A stretch of DNA of 64,000 nt, from assembly GCF_014648435.1 (NCBI RefSeq), contig NZ_BMRC01000019.1:62001-126000 (forward strand), in the 5' to 3' direction. The notes below the pieces were generated by a model. The model was not told the origin of the DNA. It worked only from the letters and a program-made list of their open reading frames with translations, and made no database searches. Below are positions 52,059-60,869 of this stretch, in pieces (position 1 is the stretch's first letter; each line of letters starts with the position of its first letter). Source of the DNA: Nonomuraea spiralis. GTDB taxonomy: Bacteria > Actinomycetota > Actinomycetes > Streptosporangiales > Streptosporangiaceae. Position numbers and translations under genes: made by a program.

Positions 52059-52381
52059 GCGTGCCCCTCCTTGAGCAGGGAATCCATGGTGGCCGCGAAC
52101 GAGGTCCACCGCTTGGCGGAGGCGGCGTACATGGTGCGGCCGACCTCGTTGAGGCCGTAGTACTTGCGGTGAGGGCCCTCGTCGGAGGCCACGACGTAGG
52201 AGTTGAGCGCGCCGGCCTTGAACAGGCGGCGCAGCGTGCCGTAGACGGAGGCGTCGCCCACCTCTTCCAGGCCCGCCTCCCTGAGCCTGCGCACGACGTC
52301 GTAGCCGTAGCCGTCGCGCTCGTCGAGCACGGCCAGGACGGCCAGGTCGAGCACGCCCTTGAGCAACTGGCTGCTATCCAC
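52055..52381 (-). CDS. PadR-family transcriptional regulator
   Basis: A 108-residue winged-helix regulator: LLKGVLDLAVLAVLDERDGYG, YDVVRRLREAGLEEVGDAS, VYGTLRRLFKAGAL and KYYGLNEVGRTMY, the PadR N-terminal fold; the C-terminal dimer helix is short. GTG 52381 stands seven bases after TACTCT (52389-52394), so it is probably leaderless; TTG 52402 is a weaker alternative. The perfect palindrome at 52393-52411 overlaps the -10, indicating autorepression. Confidence 0.9.
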   Translation of the reverse strand: MDSSQLLKGVLDLAVLAVLDERDGYGYDVVRRLREAGLEEVGDASVYGTLRRLFKAGALNSYVVASDEGPHRKYYGLNEVGRTMYAASAKRWTSFAATMDSLLKEGHA

Positions 52382-52392
52382 GCGAAGCAGAG

Positions 52393-52411
52393 TACTGTGC
52401 AATGCACAGTA
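52393..52411. promoter_or_regulatory. 19-base palindromic PadR operator
   Basis: TACTGTGCA-A-TGCACAGTA is a perfect palindrome with a one-base centre. It overlaps the -10 hexamer of the PadR gene by two bases and would block polymerase when bound. Confidence 0.75.
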
Positions 52412-52425
52412 GTGGCAACAAGAGA

Positions 52426-52457
52426 ACCGGGCGGCTCCCGTGAGGGTGCCGCCCGGT
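52426..52457 (-). terminator. Terminator of the Ig-like repeat gene
   Basis: ACCGGGCGGC (52426-52435) pairs perfectly with GCCGCCCGGT (52448-52457), followed on the minus strand by TCTCTTGTTGC. Confidence 0.8.
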
Positions 52458-52469
52458 CACATGATCAGC

Positions 52470-53909
52470 CTAGGCGGCGGCCGGAGCCGGGCAGGTCGCC
52501 GAGTAGTTGGCGACGCCCGACGAGGCGGCGTTCGGGCTGACGACGACGAGCTCGATGGTGCCCTTCGTCTCCTTGCTGCTGTTCGTGCCACCGACGCCCC
52601 AGGTCACGGCGAGGTCGCCGTTGACCTGACGCTCCAGGACGTTGACGTCCTTGACGCCGTTGACCACCCAGTAGTACTTGACGGTGGTCGGGCCGGTGCT
52701 GTGCAGGGTGGCCGAGAAGTCCACGCCGGGACCACGGTTGTCCTTGCACATGTCGTTGCGGGTGCCGGAGACCGACACGGCCGACACGGACGCGGTGGGC
52801 TTGGGAGCCTCGCACGCCGCGTACGACTGCGTGATCGAGTCGCTGTTGTTCGGTCCGGTGACCGTCAGGGTGATCTTGCCACCCTTGGCCGCCTCGCCGG
52901 TCAGCGCCCGGTCAGGGAGCTCGACGGTCTTCGAGCCGCTGGTCGAGAAGACGCTCTCGCCCTTGAGCACGGACTCGCCGTTGACCGCCCAGGTCCACTG
53001 GACCCGAGCCGGGCCGGTCGCGTTCACGTTGGCGTGCGCGCCGACCTTGCAGCCGATGTTGTTGGTGGCGGTCACCAGGTCGGTGGCCGAGACCTTGACA
53101 GCGGGAGCGGGGGTCGAGTCCTTGCACCACACCTTGTAGTAGGCGCGGTTGGACAGAGCGTCGTCGGGGCCGACGATCTCCAGCTGCGCCCAGCCGCGCT
53201 GGCTGTGACGCGGGGAGATGCCGAAGCCGACCTTGCGCTTGCTCCAGACCTTGACCTTGCCGTGGTCGACGACGTCGCCGTTCAGGATCCAGCGGTAGCG
53301 GACCCAGGTCGGCTGGTTGACGCTGATCAGACCGGTGAAGTCGATCTTGTCACCCGGGGTGCAGGGACCGGCGTAGGAGGACGGGTCGGCCCAGGCGCGC
53401 GCCGAGACAGACACGTCCTTGTCCGTACGGACGCCTCCGAGGTCCACACACGAGACCGAGAAGTAGCCCTTCTTGGACGTGACCTTCTTCGGACCGAGGA
53501 CCTGGACGGCCTCCCAGCCCTTGACGTCACCCTTGAAGGTCACCGACTCCTTGACAGTGACCGACTTGGTGCCGTGGCCCTTGAGCTTGACCACCTGGAC
53601 CTTGCCCTTGGACCCGTCACCGTGGAGCCAGCGGTAGGCAAGTTCGGTCTTGCCCTTGACGGGAACCTTGATCTTGGCCGAGAAGTTGACCTTGACCGGG
53701 CAGGAACCCTGGTAGTCCTTCGACGAGGCCGCCGGAGCGGTGACCGACACCTTGGCCGACTTCGCGGTGGAGGCCGTGGTGGCCTTGCCCGCCGCGGCCG
53801 CGGTCGCCGCCTGCGCGGGGCTGGCGACCAGACCCGCTGCCATGGCGGCCAGCACAGCGGCAGAGGCGCCGAACGCCGCCGCCTTACGTGCTAACCCAAC
53901 AGACATCAT
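52470..53909 (-). CDS. Secreted protein of four Ig-like Cys-paired repeats
   Basis: A 479-residue exported protein starting at ATG 53909 (GGAG 10 bases upstream). The signal peptide ends in LVASPAQA|AT. After an Ala/Thr/Lys-rich linker come four repeats of about 95-105 residues, each opening with a Cys and closing with a Cys: YQGSCPVKVNFSAKI to FSVSC; YAGPCTPGDKIDFTGLI to YKVWC; NIGCKVGAHANVNATG to SYAAC; NDMCKDNRGPGVDFSATL to YSATC. Each has a WxxNG or WLHGDG turn and a VxGP motif, as in Ig/PKD-like folds. No sortase signal. An adhesive or structural surface role is inferred. Confidence 0.85.
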   Translation of the reverse strand: MMSVGLARKAAAFGASAAVLAAMAAGLVASPAQAATAAAAGKATTASTAKSAKVSVTAPAASSKDYQGSCPVKVNFSAKIKVPVKGKTELAYRWLHGDGSKGKVQVVKLKGHGTKSVTVKESVTFKGDVKGWEAVQVLGPKKVTSKKGYFSVSCVDLGGVRTDKDVSVSARAWADPSSYAGPCTPGDKIDFTGLISVNQPTWVRYRWILNGDVVDHGKVKVWSKRKVGFGISPRHSQRGWAQLEIVGPDDALSNRAYYKVWCKDSTPAPAVKVSATDLVTATNNIGCKVGAHANVNATGPARVQWTWAVNGESVLKGESVFSTSGSKTVELPDRALTGEAAKGGKITLTVTGPNNSDSITQSYAACEAPKPTASVSAVSVSGTRNDMCKDNRGPGVDFSATLHSTGPTTVKYYWVVNGVKDVNVLERQVNGDLAVTWGVGGTNSSKETKGTIELVVVSPNAASSGVANYSATCPAPAAA

Positions 53910-54083
53910 GTGAGAGTGCTCCATTCCGTGAGGGAAAAGACGCGCTCGGGAACGGTCGCCACGCCGTCACATTCCGTGCACAGCGAAATGGCAAAGCCCC
54001 CGTTTTGCACCTTTACCTAATCACAATACTGATTGCACCCTCAACACAGGACATAGATCGGAAATGTCCGGATTTGGCGATAC

Positions 54084-55031
54084 CTATCGCGCGAGGGACC
54101 AGGCGATGCCGTCCAAGATGTCGTGCTCGCTAACCACGACCTGCGTAAACGCGAAACGGCGCACGATCCGGTCAAGAATAAGCGCACCGGCACCTATCAC
54201 GTCAACTCGTCCAGGGTGCATGACCGGGACCGCCGCGCGATCACCATGAGTCATCGCGAGCAACCGCCGCGTCACCTCGTGGACCTGTCCGGCGGAAATC
54301 CTTGAGTGGTGAATACGCCTGGAGTCGTAGGCGGGCAGGTCGAGCGCGATGCCCGCGATCGTCGTCACCGACCCCGCCAGCCCCACCAGCGTGTGCGCCC
54401 GCTCGACGGGCACGGCCTCCGCGACCCGGTCGAGGGCCGCCTCGATGTCGGCGACGACGGCCTCCAGCGCCGGGGCGGGCGGCGGGTCGCCGGCGTCCCG
54501 CAGGTGCCGCTCGGTCAGGCGTACGCAGCCGATGTCCACCGACAGCGCCGCCTCGGCGTGCTCGGTGCCGACCACGAACTCCGTGGAACCCCCGCCGATG
54601 TCCACCACCAGGTAGGGGGGCAGCGGGCCCTGCGGCAGCTCGGTCTCCGGCGAGAGGCGCAGCAGGCCCCTGGTCGCCCCCGTGAACGACAGCTCGGCCT
54701 CCTCCGCCCCCGTCGCCACCTCGGGCGCCACGCCGAAGATCTCGCGTACGCCGTCGACGAACTCCTGCCGGTTGCCGGCGTCGCGGGTCGCGCTCGTGGC
54801 CACCACCCTGGTCGCGACCGCGCCGTGCCGGTCGATCAGCTCGCGGTAGGAGCGCATCGCCTTGAACGTACGCTCCAGCGCGTCGGGCGCCAGCATGCCG
54901 GTGCGGTCGACCCCCTGGCCCAGGCGGACGATCTCCATCCGCCGCTCGACGTCGTCCAGCGTGTCGTCGAGGACGTCGGCGATCAGCAGGCGCACCGAGT
55001 TGGTGCCGCAGTCGATGGCGGCTACACGCAT
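54084..55031 (-). CDS. Ppx/GppA phosphatase
   Basis: A 315-residue exopolyphosphatase/(p)ppGpp phosphatase of the sugar-kinase/actin fold: RVAAIDCGTNSVRLLIAD (phosphate loop 1), YLVVDIGGGSTEFVVG (loop 2) and TLVGLAGSVTTIAGIAL. The short two-domain form matches mycobacterial Ppx2 (Rv1026), which follows eno-divIC-DUF501 there as here. It starts inside the end of the DUF501 gene (10-base overlap). Polyphosphate or pppGpp is the likely substrate. Confidence 0.94.
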   Translation of the reverse strand: MRVAAIDCGTNSVRLLIADVLDDTLDDVERRMEIVRLGQGVDRTGMLAPDALERTFKAMRSYRELIDRHGAVATRVVATSATRDAGNRQEFVDGVREIFGVAPEVATGAEEAELSFTGATRGLLRLSPETELPQGPLPPYLVVDIGGGSTEFVVGTEHAEAALSVDIGCVRLTERHLRDAGDPPPAPALEAVVADIEAALDRVAEAVPVERAHTLVGLAGSVTTIAGIALDLPAYDSRRIHHSRISAGQVHEVTRRLLAMTHGDRAAVPVMHPGRVDVIGAGALILDRIVRRFAFTQVVVSEHDILDGIAWSLAR

Positions 55032-55510
55032 GGTCCGTCACTCCACCACTCGGGGAGCGCCTCCAGCGCCTCCCTGCCGAACGGGTTGCTCCCCGGCACC
55101 GCCAGCTCGTGCGCGACCAGGGCGTGCAGGCACTTCACGCGCAGCGGCATGCCGCCGGTGCTCTGCATGTCGCGCGGCAGCGGCTCCATGCCCTCGTCCC
55201 GTGCCGCCTTGTCGCGTCTGGCGACGTAGTCGTCGTGGGCGGCCTGGTAGGCGGCCGCCAGGTCGGGGTCGGTCGCCAGCCTGGCCTGCATCTCGCGCAT
55301 CAGGCCCGAGCCTTCGAGCGTGCCGATGGCCGAGGCCGCCTTGGGGCAGGTCAGGTAGTACAAGGTCGGGAACGGCGACCCGTCGGGCAGTCGCGGCGCG
55401 GTCTCCACCACGTCGGGGTTGCCGCACGGGCAGCGGTGAGCCACCTCGCGCAGCCCTCTGGGCGGACGGCCGAGCTGCCGCTGAACCGCCTCGACGTCAT
55501 CACTTTCCAC
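55022..55510 (-). CDS. DUF501 protein
   Basis: A 162-residue conserved actinobacterial protein with REVAHRCPCGNPDVVETAPRL, FPTLYYLTCPKAASAIGTLE, STGGMPLRVKCLHALVAHEL and GSNPFG. The CPCG, TCP and KCLH Cys/His residues could bind a metal. It starts at GTG 55510 with an 11-base overlap with divIC and overlaps ppx at its end. It corresponds to Rv1025 in the same order. The function is unknown. Confidence 0.92.
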   Translation of the reverse strand: MESDDVEAVQRQLGRPPRGLREVAHRCPCGNPDVVETAPRLPDGSPFPTLYYLTCPKAASAIGTLEGSGLMREMQARLATDPDLAAAYQAAHDDYVARRDKAARDEGMEPLPRDMQSTGGMPLRVKCLHALVAHELAVPGSNPFGREALEALPEWWSDGPCV

Positions 55511-55907
55511 TGCTCTCCACCGCTCTGCGGCCCGTGCCCTTGTCGGCCGCCTCCACCGATTCCCACAGCGTCTGGTACCACGGGGGCACCTCGACCGGCT
55601 GCTTCACGGCCGCCTGCTCCTTGCCCTGCTCGGGCTCCATCACCACATAACACTTCTCGCCGGGGCCGCAGAAGTGCAGCCGCTCCTTCGCGGTGCGCTT
55701 GATCCAGTTGGGATCGTCACTCTGCCGGTCGCGGGCCAGCAGCGCCTGCCGTTCGGCCTCGACCCTGGCCTTCTCCGCCTGCAGCTCGGAGATGCTGCGG
55801 CGCAGGCTGATGTACTCGCGCACAGGGTAGGCCAGGCTCATCGCGATCGCGCAGACCACGATCGCGAGGATGGCGGCCCGCCCGGTCAGCTGCGGCCTCT
55901 TCGCCAA
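55500..55907 (-). CDS. divIC: DivIC/FtsB-like septum protein
   Basis: A 135-residue bitopic division protein: a short N-terminus, one membrane segment (about 9-29, AAILAIVVCAIAMSLAYPV), a coiled coil (ISELQAEKARVEAERQALLA) and an exterior tail WIKRTAKERLHFCGPGEKCY with two Cys. It belongs to the FtsB/DivIC family that bridges late divisome proteins; the Rv1024 position next to eno supports it. The start TTG 55907 is weakly supported. Confidence 0.9.
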   Translation of the reverse strand: MAKRPQLTGRAAILAIVVCAIAMSLAYPVREYISLRRSISELQAEKARVEAERQALLARDRQSDDPNWIKRTAKERLHFCGPGEKCYVVMEPEQGKEQAAVKQPVEVPPWYQTLWESVEAADKGTGRRAVESSGK

Positions 55908-55978
55908 TGCTGCACACCCCCTTCGACGTACGGCTCGCGGCGCTCAGCCCTTCCCAGGCCGCGAGCCGTCAGTCGAAA

Positions 55979-57256
<1,278 letters not shown>

Positions 57257-57359
57257 GGGTTGCGCTCCTAAATCGAAAGGCAATATGCCATCAGAGCCTA
57301 TCGGTACCCCGGGCCACCGATACGGCACGGTCACCCACCCCACACCTCACCACCGCGGA

Positions 57360-59234
57360 TCATCCGATCGAGGACAGACTCCACGCGCGCAGTCTGCCGC
57401 CCATCGCGGCGACCAGGAGCCCTTCGCCCACCGCCAGCGTGATGACCTTCTGGCCCGGGGCCAGGTTGCCCAGCCGATCGCCGCGGTCGACGTTCCACAC
57501 GGTCACGCCGTCGACGCCGCCGCCGGCGATCATCCTGCGTCCCCCGGCCGAAGTGACGCCGACGTCCGCCCCTCCCGTGCTGAAGCCGCGTACGAACGCG
57601 CCGCTGGCCAGGTCGTACACGGCGGTCGAATTGCCCACGGTGACGGCGGCGCGGCCGTCGCCGAACGCGGCCACCGAGCGCACCTCCCCCTTGCCGAGCA
57701 CCCCCGCCGCCGCCCCCACCAGGCCGGCGCCGGTGCCGACCAGGGGCTTGCCGCCGGCCTCGTCCCAGGCCAGGGCGGTGACCGGGCCGGCCACGGGCTT
57801 GGCGCGGGCCACGATGCGGTTGGAGGTCAGGTCGAGCGTCACGACCTGACCGTCGGGGCAGCCGATCACGACCGCGGGCTGCTTGCGCCACTGGCCGGGC
57901 GCCACGCGGGCCTCCGAGCGGCACACCACGTGCCATTTGCCCGGCTTGGGGTCGCCGATGCGCCAGCGCCGTACGATGCCGTCCGTGCCCGTCCAGACCG
58001 CCGTCTGCCTGCCGCCCACCGGGACCAGCATCAGCGAGCGCACCGGCGAGGGGCCCGCGTCCGCCAGCCGGTCGATCCGCTCGCCGATGCTCGGGTCCCA
58101 GACCTCGATCGAGTGGCCGGACCTCTCGGCGTAGGCGACGACGGGCGAGTCCTGGTGGTAGCCGATGGCCATCGCCTCGACCCGCGCCCCCCTCGTCGTG
58201 GGGCCGAACTCGGGGCCGAGCTCGACGCCGAACGCCGTCTCCCGCCCGACTGCGGAGGGCAGGCCGGCGTTCCGCCACAGTGCCCCGGCCACCATCCCGG
58301 CGACGACGAGCACCCCCACACCGGCGGCGGCCCACCGCCTGCGTACGGCCCGCACGTCGCGGCGTGAGGCGCGAGAGCCCGTACGGCGTGGGGCGGCGCG
58401 CTCGGGCGCGTGGGCGCGGAGGTCGGGCGCGGTACGGCCCAGCAGCCGCATCAGGACGTCGTCCGCCGACGGCCGTGCCCCGGCCTCCTTCGCCAGGCAC
58501 CCGCGCAACACCGAGCGCAGCGGCTCTGGCACCTCCCGCAGGTCCGGCTCGGCGTGCAGGATCCGGTTCATCACCGCGGGGATCGAGTCGCGCCCGAACA
58601 GCGGCTGCCCGGTCGCCGCGAACCCCATGGTCGCCGCCCAGCTGAAGACGTCGGACGCCGCCGTGGCGGTCTCCCCCGAGATCTGCTCGGGCGACATGAA
58701 CCCCGGCGTCCCGACGACGCTGCTCGCCGTGGTGGAGACGTCCATGTCCTTGGCGATGCCGAAGTCGATCACGCGGGGGCCGTCCAGGCCCATCAGCACG
58801 TTGCTCGGCTTGAAGTCGCGGTGCACGATGCCCGCGCCGTGGATGGCGGTCAGGGCGGTGATCGTCCCGACCGCCAGCCGGTCCAGCTCGCCGCCGGTCA
58901 GCGGGCCGGCGTCGAGGACCAGGTCGTGCAGGGACGGGCCGTCGATGAACTCGCTCACGATGTACGGCCGGCCCTGGGTCAGCCCGCTCCCGTACACGGT
59001 AGCGGTGCAGAAGCCCGCCACCTTCGCGGCCGTCGCGCTCTCGCGCAGGAACCGGCGGGTGGCCCGCTCGTCGCTCAGCAGGCGCGGATGCAGCACCTTG
59101 ACGGCCGCGTGCCGGCCGTCGGCGTCCCGGCCGAGGAACACCGACCCCTGCCCGCCGTCGCCCAACCCGCCGAGCAGGCGATAACCCGCCACTTCCCGCG
59201 GTTCCCCCGAACGCAGCGGTCTCAGCTCCACCAC
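57360..59234 (-). CDS. Membrane Ser/Thr protein kinase with propeller sensor
   Basis: A 624-residue kinase. The catalytic domain (about 15-275) has GDGGQGSVFLG, Lys46, the catalytic loop VHRDFKPSN (Asp140), VIDFGIAKD (Asp157) and GTPGFMSPEQISGETAT. A linker of about 60 residues, one membrane segment (about 328-347, AAAGVGVLVVAGMVAGALW) and an exterior WD40/PQQ-like propeller (SIEVWDPSIGERIDRLADAG, TVGNSTAVYDLASGAFV and GVTVWNVDRGDRLGNL) follow. GTG 59234 has GAGGGGG upstream. The propeller likely senses an extracellular signal. Confidence 0.93.
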   Translation of the reverse strand: MVELRPLRSGEPREVAGYRLLGGLGDGGQGSVFLGRDADGRHAAVKVLHPRLLSDERATRRFLRESATAAKVAGFCTATVYGSGLTQGRPYIVSEFIDGPSLHDLVLDAGPLTGGELDRLAVGTITALTAIHGAGIVHRDFKPSNVLMGLDGPRVIDFGIAKDMDVSTTASSVVGTPGFMSPEQISGETATAASDVFSWAATMGFAATGQPLFGRDSIPAVMNRILHAEPDLREVPEPLRSVLRGCLAKEAGARPSADDVLMRLLGRTAPDLRAHAPERAAPRRTGSRASRRDVRAVRRRWAAAGVGVLVVAGMVAGALWRNAGLPSAVGRETAFGVELGPEFGPTTRGARVEAMAIGYHQDSPVVAYAERSGHSIEVWDPSIGERIDRLADAGPSPVRSLMLVPVGGRQTAVWTGTDGIVRRWRIGDPKPGKWHVVCRSEARVAPGQWRKQPAVVIGCPDGQVVTLDLTSNRIVARAKPVAGPVTALAWDEAGGKPLVGTGAGLVGAAAGVLGKGEVRSVAAFGDGRAAVTVGNSTAVYDLASGAFVRGFSTGGADVGVTSAGGRRMIAGGGVDGVTVWNVDRGDRLGNLAPGQKVITLAVGEGLLVAAMGGRLRAWSLSSIG

Positions 59235-59310
59235 CAGTCCCCCTCGGCTCTGTCGTTCAAGCCCCTGAGGGATCCTGGCATTCGGCGACTTGTCGCCACA
59301 ACACGGGCAG

Positions 59311-60243
59311 CTAGGCGTTCGACTCCCACGCGCGTACGCGGTCGCGGTAGGCGCGGGCCGCCGCGCGCAGCTCGGCCTCGGCGTCCAGCCCGGCCTCCTG
59401 TGCACGGCGTACGAGGTCGAACAGCTCCCGGGCCACGCCCTGGCCGATCGCGGCGGCCAGCGCGTCGGGCGCCCCCGCCCGACCGGCCCTGCGCAGGAGC
59501 TGGGCGGCCAGCGCGAGCGCGGGCTGCCCCATGGGGACGCCGTCGAGCACCGACGACTCGCCGCCCTTGGCCGCCCGCTCGGCCGCCTTGATCGCCTCCC
59601 AGTTGTCGTTGACCTCGTCCGCGCTCTCCACCCGCACCGAACCGAACACGTGCGGGTGGCGCCGGACGAGTTTGTCCACGATGCCGGCGGCGACGTCGTC
59701 CATGTCGAACGTCTCGGCCACGCGGGCATGGAAGACCACCTGGAGCAGCAGGTCGCCGAGCTCCTCGCGGAGCGCCGGGTAGTCGCCCTGCTCGATCGTC
59801 TCCAGGACCTCGTACGACTCCTCCAGCAGGTACGGCGCCAGCGACTCGTGCGTCTGCTTGCGGTCCCAGGGGCACTCGGTACGCAGCCGGTCCATCACCG
59901 CGACCAGGTCGAGCACCCGCGAGCCGGGCAGATCGTACGAACCGGGCACGACCTCGATCAGCGGCGGCTCGTCGAGCGAGATGGCGGCCCGCCCGATCGC
60001 GCGCATGAAGTCCTCGTCGTCACCGGCGAGCCACACCACGCGCTCCCGCACGGCCCGCCTGGACAGCCCGACCGCGTCGGGCGCGACGACCTCCACCTCG
60101 ATCCCGGCGGCGGCCAGGTAGGGCAGCTGGGGGTGGGAGTCGGTGGCGGTCAGCACGGGCCCCGAGCGCAGCGCCTGCCAGGCCTGGTCGCTCAGCAGGC
60201 CCGGCGCGACCCTGGGCGAGGTGGTGACGACGATGAGCGGCAT
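59311..60243 (-). CDS. mazG: NTP pyrophosphohydrolase MazG
   Basis: A 310-residue house-cleaning enzyme that hydrolyses nucleoside triphosphates to monophosphates. The MazG domain has CPWDRKQTHESLAPYLLEE and ELREELGDLLLQVVFHAR-like EExxE/ExxD metal-binding motifs. The N-terminal about 100 residues (LIVVTTSPRVAPGLLSD, VLTATDSHPQLPYLAAAG) look like the tail of a tetrapyrrole-methylase-like domain. It corresponds to Rv1021 between mfd and the SurA-like lipoprotein. Confidence 0.94.
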   Translation of the reverse strand: MPLIVVTTSPRVAPGLLSDQAWQALRSGPVLTATDSHPQLPYLAAAGIEVEVVAPDAVGLSRRAVRERVVWLAGDDEDFMRAIGRAAISLDEPPLIEVVPGSYDLPGSRVLDLVAVMDRLRTECPWDRKQTHESLAPYLLEESYEVLETIEQGDYPALREELGDLLLQVVFHARVAETFDMDDVAAGIVDKLVRRHPHVFGSVRVESADEVNDNWEAIKAAERAAKGGESSVLDGVPMGQPALALAAQLLRRAGRAGAPDALAAAIGQGVARELFDLVRRAQEAGLDAEAELRAAARAYRDRVRAWESNA

Positions 60244-60247
60244 GTCG

Positions 60248-60841
60248 CTAGCCCTGCTGCGGCTGCTGCTGCGCCTGCTGGGAGGACTTGCCGAACCGGC
60301 CCGGATCGACGAACCCCTGCTGGGTGAACTCGCCGTAACGCGGGCTGTAGATCGGCTTGATGCTCGTCAGCTCCTTGACGAACTTCTCCTGGGCGGCCTG
60401 GTCCTGGGCACCGCCGAGCTGGTTGCGCACCTTGATCGCGCCCAGCTCCGCACGCAGGTAGCCACGCGCGTCGGCCGGGCTCACACCCCTGGCGATCAGG
60501 TTGATCTCGGGCGACTGGTACTGGCCCGGGTCCTTGAGCGCGGCGTCGATCTCGCCGTCGCTCACCTGCACGTTGTGCTTGGCCGCGAGCTGCCTGAACG
60601 CGCTCTCGTTCGCCATCCGGTAGAGCACGAACTGAGTGACGGGCACCCCGAGCTGCTCGGCCGAGACGTTGGCGCGCTTGAGCGCCGCCTCGTACGTCTG
60701 AACGTTCCTGGTCAGATCGCGGGCCGAGATGCGCTCGCTCCCGACCACGGCCGCGGCTCCGGCCTCAATGGGCGAAGAGCAGGCGGTCAGCGCGGCGAGT
60801 CCCACCGCACCGGCGGCCACAGCCACTCGAATCGACTTCAC
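60248..60841 (-). CDS. SurA-like N-terminal-domain lipoprotein
   Basis: A 197-residue exported lipoprotein; the lipobox is LTAC with Cys21. The rest resembles SurA/PrsA chaperone N-domains (ARDLTRNVQTYEAALKRANV, TQFVLYRMANESAFRQLAAK, VQVSDGEIDAALKDP) without a peptidyl-prolyl isomerase domain, ending in a Gln-rich tail SSQQAQQQPQQG. It may help fold surface proteins. It sits four bases after the mazG start region in the order mfd-lipoprotein-mazG. Confidence 0.88.
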   Translation of the reverse strand: MKSIRVAVAAGAVGLAALTACSSPIEAGAAAVVGSERISARDLTRNVQTYEAALKRANVSAEQLGVPVTQFVLYRMANESAFRQLAAKHNVQVSDGEIDAALKDPGQYQSPEINLIARGVSPADARGYLRAELGAIKVRNQLGGAQDQAAQEKFVKELTSIKPIYSPRYGEFTQQGFVDPGRFGKSSQQAQQQPQQG

Positions 60842-60869
60842 ATGCGTCCCTTTCCGACAAAAACCGCGC

